Assembly (NCBI GenBank): GCA_041569895.1
Contig: JBFFXF010000167.1
Coordinates: 1-16,259, forward strand
Reading direction: 5' to 3'
Length of the DNA: 16,259 bases
Origin: JBFFXF01 sp041569895
GTDB lineage: Bacteria; Planctomycetota; UBA8108; JACQVS01
The position numbers and the translations under genes were made by a program. The notes below the pieces were generated by a model. The model did no database searches. It saw nothing but the letters and a program-made list of their open reading frames with translations, and was not told where the DNA came from. Below, piece after piece: positions 6,627-13,653 of the stretch; positions within the stretch are counted from its first letter, which is position 1; each line of letters starts with the position of its first letter.

Positions 6627-8078
6627 TCACCTCTTTTCTTGATTCGGGGCCTCGCCTGGCGCTGGCGCCGGGAGGGGCCCGTTTTTCATCTCGTAGAGGG
6701 ATCGCAGCGCGTCGCAGCGGGCGCGGAGCGCGGCGAGCGTCTCTCCGTGCGCCCCGTCGCGCGCCAGGTTGCGAAGCTGGTTCGGGTCGGTCTCGAGATC
6801 GTGAAGGAACTCGTAGCCGTGCTCGAAGTAGCGCGCGTAGACCCAGCGCCGGCCGCGCACGCCCTCCCACTTCGGAATGCCGGTGTGCTCCATCAGGTGC
6901 TCGCAGAAGAAGTCGTCCCGCCAGGACTCCGGCTCCTGTCCCTCGAGAATCGGAACGAGGCTGCGGCCCTGGTACGTCTGGGGCATCTCGACACCGGCCA
7001 GCGCGAGGATCGTCGCCGGGATATCGACGTTGAGAGCCATCGTCCGTGACACGAGGCCGCGTCGCGACGCGGGCGCCCGCGGATCGAAGATGATCAGCGG
7101 GACGCGCAGCGACTCCTCGTAGTGCGACCACTTGCCGGCGAAGCCGCGGTCGCCGCGGTAGTAGCCGTTGTCGCTCGAGAAGATCACCACCGTGTCCCCG
7201 GCGCGCCCGAGGCGCTGGAGCTCGTCGAGCACGCGGCCCATCACGCGGTCGATGCCGCTGATCATGCGGTAATAGCCGCGCACGTTCCGCTGGTACTTCT
7301 CGGGAGTGTCCCAGCGCCAGAACCAGCGCTGGATGTTGAGCGAGGTTTGCAGGAACCAGGGCTGATCCCGCCACGCGTCGAGGAGGCGCGGAGGCGGGAT
7401 CACGTCGTCACGGTAGAGTCCGTCGACCGCCTCGGGCCAGGGGTAGTGGTTCTTCTTGTCGGAGTCCTCGGCGTGGGGCGCGTTGAAGCTCACCGACAGG
7501 CAGAACGTACGGTCCGCCTCGCAGGAGCGCAGGAACTCGATCGCCAGGTCGCCGGCGATCTCGCTGATGTGACGCCGCGAGCCGTCGGGCGCCTTCCGGA
7601 AGTACGGATTGCGAGAGAGCGGTTTCATGAAGTCGAACATGCGCTCCCGCTCGCCCTTCTCGACGCCGACGCCGAACTTGCCGATGAAGCCCGTGCGGTA
7701 TCCGGCGGCACGGAGCAGCGCGGGATAGCTCCGCGCCGTGAACCTCGCCGCGATCGGCGGCGTGCGGAACGTGAAGCGGTGGGTTCGCTCGTAGAGCCCC
7801 GTGAAGATCGACGCGCGGCTCGCGGCGCAGATCGACGTGGTGACGAAGGTGTTCGCGAAGCGGATGCCTCCGCTGGCGAGGTGGTCCATCGTCGGCGTCT
7901 GTAGGATCCTGTGGCCCGCGCAGCCCATGAAGTCGTGGCGCTGGTCGTCGCTCAGAAAGAAGATGACGTTCGGCCGGCCGGCCTCACCGCCGTCCTGCGC
8001 CGAAAGCGGCGACGCGACGCTCAGCAGGGCGGCGATCACGGCGGCCGTGCGTGTCGGGGTCGTGCGTGCGGCGGTCAT
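6627..8078 (-). CDS. type I (formylglycine) sulfatase, exported
   Basis: This 483-residue S1-type sulfatase hydrolyses sulfate esters, probably of polysaccharides, in the periplasm. A Sec signal occupies about 1-27. The N-terminal motif RPNVIFFLSDDQ (35-46) supplies metal-binding Asp44-Asp45. CAASR (84-88) is the Cys-x-Ala-x-Arg formylglycine motif, so a maturation enzyme is needed. Further metal and substrate motifs are PHAE (201-204), SSDNG (301-305) and AGKWSHYEESLRVPLI (314-329). The usual GKWH appears here as GKFG (133-136), lacking its histidine. The C-terminal region has the KWEGVRGRRWVYARYFEHG and LETDPNQLRNLA pattern common to many Planctomycetota sulfatases. The exact substrate cannot be inferred. 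Its ATG overlaps the RraA-like stop as ATGA, so the pair is translationally coupled. Confidence 0.92.
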   Translation of the reverse strand: MTAARTTPTRTAAVIAALLSVASPLSAQDGGEAGRPNVIFFLSDDQRHDFMGCAGHRILQTPTMDHLASGGIRFANTFVTTSICAASRASIFTGLYERTHRFTFRTPPIAARFTARSYPALLRAAGYRTGFIGKFGVGVEKGERERMFDFMKPLSRNPYFRKAPDGSRRHISEIAGDLAIEFLRSCEADRTFCLSVSFNAPHAEDSDKKNHYPWPEAVDGLYRDDVIPPPRLLDAWRDQPWFLQTSLNIQRWFWRWDTPEKYQRNVRGYYRMISGIDRVMGRVLDELQRLGRAGDTVVIFSSDNGYYRGDRGFAGKWSHYEESLRVPLIIFDPRAPASRRGLVSRTMALNVDIPATILALAGVEMPQTYQGRSLVPILEGQEPESWRDDFFCEHLMEHTGIPKWEGVRGRRWVYARYFEHGYEFLHDLETDPNQLRNLARDGAHGETLAALRARCDALRSLYEMKNGPLPAPAPGEAPNQEKR

Positions 8079-8821
8079 CTCTCCGCCTCCAGTTCCCGGC
8101 GCACCTCGTCGACGATCGCTGCCTGTCGCTGTCGCATGCGCTGCTGGGCCCCGGCGAGCTCCTCGATCGACGGGGACGCGTCTCCCTCGAGAAGTCCGAG
8201 GATCTCGCGCTCGGCGTCGACGAACTTCTCACAGGCGAGGGCGATCTCGGGCACGAGGTCGGCCGGAATCGTCGTCGCGCCGTTGCGGTCGGCGTGGATG
8301 ATGTCGCCGGGACGCACCAGGCAGCCGCCGACGGTGACCGGCACGTGGACGTCGAGGATCCGGCAGTACGCGTGCGAGGGGATCACCGACGACGCGAAGC
8401 ACGCGAAGCCCTTGCCCTCCACCTGGTCGAGGTCGCGCGCGCCGCCGCTCGTGATCAGGCCGACGCAGCCGTACCGCTGGTAGATCGTGCACATCACCTC
8501 GCCGAAGGTGGCGCCGCACGGTGATTCGTCGACGTCCTGAAAGACGACGACGCGCGGCCGCGGCAGCTCGGACTCGAAGCGCCGCACCTGCTCGACGATG
8601 TTCGAGTAGCCGTCCCCGCTCTCCTGCGGCAGCGCCGACCGGAAGGTCGCGGTCGTCGCGTACCCGACGATCGGCGGCATCTGCGGAAAGAGCGCCTTGA
8701 TCTCGCCTCCCATGAACCCCCAGCTCCGGGGGCGGACGTCGAAGAGCTCGATCGCGTTGCACACGGTCGGGGTGTCATGCTTCTGGAGCATGGCGAGGTA
8801 CTTCGCCGGTGTTTCTTCCAT
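8075..8821 (-). CDS. RraA-family protein (HMG/CHA-aldolase-like)
   Basis: This 248-residue protein is of the RraA/demethylmenaquinone methyltransferase-like fold, which includes class II HMG/CHA pyruvate aldolases and the E. coli RNase E inhibitor RraA. Conserved features are the GATFGEVM segment (103-110, Glu108), GLITSGGARDLDQV (121-134) with the substrate/metal pair Arg129-Asp130, and VGGCLVRPGDIIHADRNGA (164-182) with Asp178. These residues are those needed for aldolase or lyase chemistry, so an enzyme is likelier than an RNase regulator. The last 50 residues are an added charged helix, probably coiled coil. No signal peptide is seen. It is the first gene of a two-gene operon with the sulfatase; related genes are common in sugar-catabolic loci of Planctomycetota, which suggests a role downstream of carbohydrate breakdown. 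Substrate unknown. Confidence 0.82.
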   Translation of the reverse strand: MEETPAKYLAMLQKHDTPTVCNAIELFDVRPRSWGFMGGEIKALFPQMPPIVGYATTATFRSALPQESGDGYSNIVEQVRRFESELPRPRVVVFQDVDESPCGATFGEVMCTIYQRYGCVGLITSGGARDLDQVEGKGFACFASSVIPSHAYCRILDVHVPVTVGGCLVRPGDIIHADRNGATTIPADLVPEIALACEKFVDAEREILGLLEGDASPSIEELAGAQQRMRQRQAAIVDEVRRELEAER

Positions 8822-8890
8822 GGATATTCTCTCCGGGATGACTTACGTTGGGTCGAGATCCAATCGTACCCCGAGCACCGACAGGATAAC

Positions 8891-9556
8891 ATGCTCCGTC
8901 CCCGTTCCCGTTCCCGTGCCCGCCTGCCGATCCTCCTCGCCGTCATCGCCACCGGCTGCGCGCCCGTCGAGCGCCTGCCGGTGAGCCAGGTTCCGGTCGT
9001 CGACGTCGGCGCCCGTGCCGATGGTCCGGTAAGAGTGCTCGTCGCCTACTTCAGCGCCGGAGGGCACACCGAGAGCATGGCGAGGGCCGTCGTCGAGGGC
9101 GCGTCGTCCGTCGCGGGCGTCGAGGTGGACCTCCTCCGCGTCGAGGACGCCGACGCCGAGGACGTGGTGCGCGCCGATGCGATCGTCCTCGGCAGTCCGG
9201 TCTACAACGCCAACGTCGCGCCACCGGTGCAGGAGTTCATCAATCGCTGGCCGTTTCGCGGCGCTCCGCTGCGCGGCAAGATCGGGGCGGCCTTCGTGAC
9301 CGCCGGGGGCATCTCGGCGGGAGAGGAGCTCACCCAGCTCGCCCTGCTGCACTCGATGCTGATCTTCGGCATGGTCGTCGTGGGCGGCGAGGGCTGGCGC
9401 AGCGCGTTCGGCGCTTCGGGTGTCGTCTCGGAGGACCCGTTCACGTCCGACGATGGCGCCGTCGACGCGCGGTTTCTCGCCAAGGGGCGTGCGCTCGGCG
9501 AGCGCGTCGCGCGACTCGCGCTGCGGGTGACGCCGCGAGCCGGGCGTCAGGACTGA
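8891..9556 (+). CDS. flavodoxin/WrbA-like lipoprotein
   Basis: The 221-residue protein begins with an Arg-rich n-region, a hydrophobic core (LPILLAVIA) and the lipobox-like ATGC with Cys23, so it is predicted to be a lipoprotein. The mature part has the flavodoxin-like fold: the phosphate loop SAGGHT (55-60) in VLVAYFSAGGHTESMA, GSPVYNANVAPPVQEFINRW (101-120), and KIGAAFVTAGGISAGEELT followed by LLHSMLIFGMVVVGG (152-166), which matches the WrbA NAD(P)H:quinone reductase pattern. FMN should therefore bind non-covalently. Export is unusual for this family. An AGGA at 8883-8886 is a weak ribosome site; the ATG at 8891 is chosen because it gives the signal peptide, whereas a longer frame from 8777 would overlap the divergent RraA-like gene. 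It is divergent from that gene by 69 bases. Confidence 0.78.
   Translation: MLRPRSRSRARLPILLAVIATGCAPVERLPVSQVPVVDVGARADGPVRVLVAYFSAGGHTESMARAVVEGASSVAGVEVDLLRVEDADAEDVVRADAIVLGSPVYNANVAPPVQEFINRWPFRGAPLRGKIGAAFVTAGGISAGEELTQLALLHSMLIFGMVVVGGEGWRSAFGASGVVSEDPFTSDDGAVDARFLAKGRALGERVARLALRVTPRAGRQD
8894..8923 (+). repeat. hexanucleotide repeat in the lipoprotein signal peptide
   Basis: Five consecutive hexamers of the type YYCCGT (CTCCGT, CCCCGT, TCCCGT, TCCCGT, GCCCGC) encode the alternating Arg-x n-region RPRSRSRAR of the lipoprotein signal peptide. The unit length of six keeps the frame if copies are gained or lost. Confidence 0.7.
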
Positions 9557-9721
9557 CGACGACGTCGACGCGGGACGAGTCGTTGTCCATATCGTGGACG
9601 ACCGCACGCGACATTTCCGGCCCCGGTTCGTCTGATCTCGCCCTGTCGCCTCTCGGGTGGCCGTATCGCCACGGGCGTCCTAAACTCCGATGGAGAACAG
9701 CCGCCACCACCCGGTTCCATC

Positions 9722-11485
9722 ATGCTGATCGAGTGTCTCGAGGGGCATTACAAGGGGCGATCATTCGAGCTTCAGAAGACACCCGTCACGTTCGGGCGCA
9801 GTCCGGACTGTGACTTCTGGCTCGATGACCAGACCTGCTCGCGCCAGCACGCGCGTGTCGAACAACGCGACGGCCGGTACTTCCTCGTCGACAACGGCAG
9901 CACGAACGGCGTCTTCGTCAACGGCCGGAAGGTCGAGGGCGAGGCGCCGATCAGCAAGGGCGACCGCTTCTACCTCGGGCGTCACGCCTTTCTCTTCCTG
10001 AGCTTCGCCGCCGACGACGATGGAGACAGCGCGCACATCGACTACAGCCTCGACATCGACCAGACGGCGACGGCCAGCGGCGTCGAGAAGACGCTTCTGA
10101 CCATCGGCGCGGTCGAGCCGATGGCAGCGGCGGCGAGTCAGGTCTCCCAGGAAGAGCTCGACAGCCTCCGACGGGCGAACCGACAGCTGCAGACGATCTA
10201 CGCGTTCAGCCGGGAGATCAACGGCACGCTCGAGCTCAAGGACCTCTACCAGTTGATCAGCGACAAGGTCTTCGACCACTTCGAGGACGTCGAGCGCGTG
10301 TGCATCTTCATCACCGATCGGGAGACCGGCCGGCTGGACCGCGTCGTCAGTCGCGCCAAGGCCGACACCGCCTTCCTCCCGGTGAGCAACGACGTCCTGC
10401 AGCTGGTCAAGCGCGACCGCGCCGGCATCCTCGCCTCGGACGCGATGACGGACAACCGCTTCGAGAAGTCGACCACCCTGCTGGATATCCGGGTGCGCTC
10501 GCTGATGTGCGTTCCCCTCTGCACGCGCGAGAACGTCCTCGGAGCGGTCTACGTCGAGAACTGCACCAAGCCGCACTGCTTCAACGAGGGCGACCTCGAG
10601 CTGCTCACCGTGCTCGGCAATCAGATGGCGACCGCGATCGAGAACGCGTCCCTCTACGAGGAGCTCGAGGTGTCGTTCTACGAGACGGTGAGGAGCCTCT
10701 CGAAGGCCCTCGAGGCCAAGGACAAGTACACGCGGGGTCACAGCGGGCGCGTCGCGCTCTACGCGGTCGGCATCGGACGGGTGCTCGGCCTCTCCGACGC
10801 GCGGCTCGACAATCTCAAGGTGGCGGCCGAGCTGCACGACATCGGCAAGATCGCCATCTCCGAGGAGATCATCAACTGCAATCGTCGGCTCACCGACGAG
10901 GAGTACGAGTCGATCAAAATGCACCCCGCGCACGGCGTCGAGATCCTCAAGCCGATCCGGTTCCTCGAGAGCGTGCTGCCGATCGTCCTCCACCACCACG
11001 AGCGATACGACGGCACGGGATACCCGCTGGGCCAGGTCGGCGACGAGATCCCCCTCGAGGCGCGGATCCTCAACCTGGCCGATGCGTTCGACGCGATGAC
11101 GACGCAGCGGCCCTACAACTCGCCGAAGACGTTCAAGGAGGCGCTGGCGCAGTGCGAGAGCGAGTCGGGGCGGAGCTTCGATCGCGCGTGCGTCGAGGCC
11201 CTCGCCCGCTACCTCAACGAGCGCTTCGCCGATCGCATCCGGGGGGACACGACCTCCGCCAACGAGGACACGGCGCTCTCCGGGACGTCGACCTTCTCCG
11301 TCGAGGAGGTGCACAGCGCCATCCGGCGCGTCACCGGCGGCGAGGGCTCGAAGCGGAGCAAGGCCGAGGACAAGACGGAGCGGCTCGCGAAACCGCCCGC
11401 GAGCGCCGGCGACCCTCCGCAGGTCGAGAAGAAGGAAGCCGAGACAGTCGACGACACGGAGAACGTCGAGGTCACTTCTTCTTGA
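9722..11485 (+). CDS. FHA-GAF-HD-GYP signalling protein
   Basis: This 587-residue cytoplasmic signalling protein has three recognisable domains. An N-terminal FHA domain (about 1-95) has GRSPDC (25-30), SRQHA (40-44) and NGSTNGVFVNG (58-68), so it should bind phosphothreonine peptides. A GAF domain (about 165-310) carries a likely small-molecule or sensory pocket. An HD-GYP domain (about 318-500) has His340, HDIGKI (372-377), HHHERYDGTGYP (424-435) and NLADAFDAMTT (451-461); this is an intact metal site and GYP signature expected to hydrolyse cyclic di-GMP. A short linker helix (about 140-165) joins FHA and GAF. The last 85 residues are low-complexity and charged, probably disordered. No good ribosome site precedes ATG 9722, but FHA strand 1 begins at residue 2, which supports this start. 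It may couple Ser/Thr kinase signals to c-di-GMP level. The 3' end overlaps the FUN14 gene by 14 bases. Confidence 0.92.
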   Translation: MLIECLEGHYKGRSFELQKTPVTFGRSPDCDFWLDDQTCSRQHARVEQRDGRYFLVDNGSTNGVFVNGRKVEGEAPISKGDRFYLGRHAFLFLSFAADDDGDSAHIDYSLDIDQTATASGVEKTLLTIGAVEPMAAAASQVSQEELDSLRRANRQLQTIYAFSREINGTLELKDLYQLISDKVFDHFEDVERVCIFITDRETGRLDRVVSRAKADTAFLPVSNDVLQLVKRDRAGILASDAMTDNRFEKSTTLLDIRVRSLMCVPLCTRENVLGAVYVENCTKPHCFNEGDLELLTVLGNQMATAIENASLYEELEVSFYETVRSLSKALEAKDKYTRGHSGRVALYAVGIGRVLGLSDARLDNLKVAAELHDIGKIAISEEIINCNRRLTDEEYESIKMHPAHGVEILKPIRFLESVLPIVLHHHERYDGTGYPLGQVGDEIPLEARILNLADAFDAMTTQRPYNSPKTFKEALAQCESESGRSFDRACVEALARYLNERFADRIRGDTTSANEDTALSGTSTFSVEEVHSAIRRVTGGEGSKRSKAEDKTERLAKPPASAGDPPQVEKKEAETVDDTENVEVTSS

Positions 11486-12050
11486 AGCCCGTGAAGAGGC
11501 CGAGACCCGCCATCGCGGCGGAGGGAAGGCTTCCCACGATGAACGTCCGGAACTGCGACAGCTCCTCGCCCAGCATCGCCACGGCGCGGTCGTAATAGCT
11601 CTCGAGGACCTCCCACTTCATGTCGAGGACCTCGAAGTAGGCGAGCGCGAAGATCGACAGGAAGACGAGCCCGATCACCACCGCACTGATCTTGAAGAAG
11701 GTCCGCAGGGCGAAGCCGATGCAAAAGCCGACGAAGAAGCTGAGCCCGCCCTTGATCAACGCCGGGGACCAGGCCACGGCGTCACCGCCGGCCTGCGTCT
11801 CCTCGTTGGGTGGCGGCAGATTCGACGGGCCGCCCTCGCCCGGCAATCGCGGCCGACCGACGAGGCTCGTGCCGCCCGCGTGCCTGTCGACGCCGCTCGC
11901 GCGCGCCTCGTCGTCCGCGAACACGGCGTCCCACGCCTCGAGCGCGAGACCGGTCACCAGAAGAAGGCCGGAGAGTGCCAGCAGGACGACCTTCCAGCGG
12001 GGCATCCCGGGGCGCACCGTCTGTCCCTCGGTGTCGATCTCGGTCGTCAT
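11472..12050 (-). CDS. FUN14-family membrane protein
   Basis: This 192-residue membrane protein has one N-terminal transmembrane helix (about 20-38), a Pro/Gly-rich hydrophilic linker (about 45-92), and a C-terminal FUN14-like domain. The domain shows SPALIKGGLSFFVGFCIGFALR (95-116) with small-residue helix packing, ISAVVIGLVFLSIFALAYF (121-139), and the glycine-rich end MAGLGLFTGFKKK (180-192), the family signature. FUN14 proteins in bacteria have no established function; the eukaryotic member FUNDC1 is a mitophagy receptor. The start at 12050 (ATG) is chosen because the N-terminal helix follows. A GTG at 12134 would add an N-terminus whose WRPA repeats come from the 12-bp DNA repeat. Neither start has a strong ribosome site. 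It is convergent with the HD-GYP gene and divergent from the transsulfuration-family gene. Confidence 0.7.
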   Translation of the reverse strand: MTTEIDTEGQTVRPGMPRWKVVLLALSGLLLVTGLALEAWDAVFADDEARASGVDRHAGGTSLVGRPRLPGEGGPSNLPPPNEETQAGGDAVAWSPALIKGGLSFFVGFCIGFALRTFFKISAVVIGLVFLSIFALAYFEVLDMKWEVLESYYDRAVAMLGEELSQFRTFIVGSLPSAAMAGLGLFTGFKKK

Positions 12051-12073
12051 GCTTGCTGCTCGAGCGGTTCCGT

Positions 12074-12123
12074 GACGCCACGCGGGACGCCACGCGGGAC
12101 GCCACGCGGGTCGCCACTCGCGG
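12074..12123 (+). repeat. 12-bp tandem repeat, about four copies
   Basis: GACGCCACGCGG is repeated three times exactly (12074-12109) and once more in degenerate form (GTCGCCACTCGC). It lies in the 202-bp divergent gap between the FUN14 gene and the transsulfuration-family gene, just upstream of the FUN14 start. The rest of the gap (12124-12252) holds no feature I can support. Confidence 0.9.
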
Positions 12124-12252
12124 TGATACGCCACACGTGCCGATCTTCCGCGCCTGCGCTCCGCGTGATAGAGTCTACTCCGTCAGGAACGCAGAGCCGC
12201 GACTTTTTATTCTCGCTGCGTTCCGGTTGTTTCTCAAGCCGGGAGTTCACGC

Positions 12253-13440
12253 ATGACGGAGAGGACCCACCGCATCGAGGACGGCCGCATCGACACCGTG
12301 GCTGTTCACGCCGGAGCGCCGCGCCCGCGCATTCACGGCGCCGTGGTGCCGCCGATATTCCAGTCCACGGTCTTCGAGACCCCCGACGAGGTCGCGAGCT
12401 ACGACGACATCGTCTACCCACGGCTGAACAACCTCCCGAATCACCAGGCGCTCGGCAAGAAGATCGCGGCGCTCGAGGCGGCCGAGGCGGGACTCGTCTT
12501 CGGAAGCGGCATGGCCGCGATCTCGACGGCCCTGCTCGCCGTCGTCGGCAAGGGAGGGCACCTCCTCGCCCAGGAGCAGCTCTACGGCGGCACGCGCACG
12601 TTCGTCGAGATGCTCGACCGCTGGGGGGTCGAGTACGACTTCATCGACGCGGACGACCCGCGGAGCTGGGACGCGAAGCTGCGACCGAACACGCGCGCCA
12701 TTTACGTCGAGAGCATCGCCAATCCGCTCGTCGAGATCGCCGATCACCGGGCGGTCGTCGACTTCGCGAAGGCGCGACGACTGGTGTCGATGATCGACAA
12801 CACCTTCGCCACGCCGGTGAACTTCCGGCCGCTCAAGCTCGGCTATGACCTCGCGCTCCACAGCTGCACCAAGTATATGAACGGTCACTCGGACATCGTC
12901 GCCGGCGCGGTGGCCGGCTCGTCGCGCGCCGTGCGGGAGATCCTCCTGCTGCTGAACCACCTCGGCGGCTCGCTCGATCCGCACGCGTGCTTCCTGCTCG
13001 ACCGCGGCCTGAAGACGCTGCCGCTGCGCGTGCGCCGCCAGAACGAGAACGCGCTCGCCCTCGCCCGTCACCTCTCGGCGCACCCGGCGATCGCCGCGGT
13101 CCACTACCCCGGCCTGGAGTCGCACCCGCGCCACGATCGCGCCCGCGAGCTCTTCTCGGGGTTCGGGGGCATGCTGGCGTGCGAGCTTGCCGGCGGCGAG
13201 GAGGCCGCGGAGCAATTCGTCCGCCGTCTCGAGATGATCACCTACGGGCCGAGCCTCGGCGGCGTCGAGACGCTGGTGACGCGACCCGCGGTGACGTCAC
13301 ATGCCGGCCTCGCCCCGGCCGAGCGCGAGGCGCTCGGCATCACCGGCGGGCTTCTCCGCGTCTCCGTGGGCATCGAGGCGATTGAGGACATTCTCGCCGA
13401 CTTTGGTTTTTCTCGCTTTGGCGAGAAAAACCAAAGTTGA
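12253..13440 (+). CDS. PLP-dependent transsulfuration-family enzyme (Cys/Met metabolism)
   Basis: This 395-residue member of the Cys/Met metabolism PLP family makes or breaks C-S bonds; cystathionine gamma-synthase, gamma-lyase and methionine gamma-lyase are all possible. The PLP Schiff-base lysine is Lys207 in SCTKYMNGHSDIVAG. Other landmarks are SGMAAIS (85-91), YGGT (111-114, cofactor-stacking Tyr111), DNTFATP (182-188), SLGGVETL (334-341) and LRVSVGIE with carboxylate-binding Arg369. The segment YPRLNNLPNH (55-64) replaces the more usual YSR-x-x-NPT and marks a divergent but known-looking subgroup. GGGAG at 12241-12245 is the ribosome site. The last 13 codons (D383 to S395), where the family normally has a closing helix, are encoded by a perfect inverted repeat and read FGFSRFGEKNQS. 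The exact reaction cannot be assigned. Confidence 0.88.
   Translation: MTERTHRIEDGRIDTVAVHAGAPRPRIHGAVVPPIFQSTVFETPDEVASYDDIVYPRLNNLPNHQALGKKIAALEAAEAGLVFGSGMAAISTALLAVVGKGGHLLAQEQLYGGTRTFVEMLDRWGVEYDFIDADDPRSWDAKLRPNTRAIYVESIANPLVEIADHRAVVDFAKARRLVSMIDNTFATPVNFRPLKLGYDLALHSCTKYMNGHSDIVAGAVAGSSRAVREILLLLNHLGGSLDPHACFLLDRGLKTLPLRVRRQNENALALARHLSAHPAIAAVHYPGLESHPRHDRARELFSGFGGMLACELAGGEEAAEQFVRRLEMITYGPSLGGVETLVTRPAVTSHAGLAPAEREALGITGGLLRVSVGIEAIEDILADFGFSRFGEKNQS
13400..13437. repeat. perfect 17-bp inverted repeat inside the gene end
   Basis: ACTTTGGTTTTTCTCGC (13400-13416) and its exact reverse complement (13421-13437) flank a TTTG loop; the stop codon TGA follows immediately. It spans the last 13 codons of the transsulfuration-family gene. 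No U-tract follows on either strand, and the T-run lies 5' and the A-run 3' of the inner GC stem, the reverse of a bidirectional intrinsic terminator. It could instead act as an RNA stability or processing hairpin, or be a small inserted palindromic element. Confidence 0.85.
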
Positions 13441-13558
13441 AACGGGCGGGGGTGTTGCTGTGTCCGATGGCTTGCACGAGAAGAAACTTTCGGATGCCTG
13501 GGCAGTTTTCGACCACGACTCAGCAGGAACGCAGGAAAATGTGGAAGGCGGGCACCGT

Positions 13559-13628
13559 CACGGTCACGGTCACGGTCACGGTCCACGGTCACGGTCACGG
13601 TCACGGTCCACGGTCCACGGTCCACGGT
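13559..13628 (+). repeat. short-unit tandem repeat array 2 (CACGGT / CCACGGT)
   Basis: Eleven perfect head-to-tail units fill 70 bp: four CACGGT, one CCACGGT, three CACGGT and three CCACGGT. The base run just before (CACCGT, 13553-13558) looks like a variant unit. The array lies in the 213-bp convergent gap between the transsulfuration-family gene and rtcB, on the same strand as array 1 at 2885-2982. The rest of this gap shows nothing recognisable. Confidence 0.93.
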
Positions 13629-13653
13629 CGTCCCTCCGGTATCCCGCAGTCGC

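Noticed and set aside
9585..9599. Inverted repeat GTCCA-TATCG-TGGAC upstream of the FHA gene as an operator
   Set aside because: Only 5-bp arms, about 125 bases from the start codon with no promoter recognised beside it; easily due to chance.
9761..11314. 517-residue open frame on the minus strand opposite the FHA-GAF-HD-GYP gene
   Set aside because: Leu/Val/Arg/Asp-biased shadow of a clearly assigned gene with no motif of its own.
13400..13440. Intrinsic terminator
   Set aside because: A perfect stem exists, but no T-run follows on either strand, and the T and A tracts lie on the wrong sides of the inner stem.
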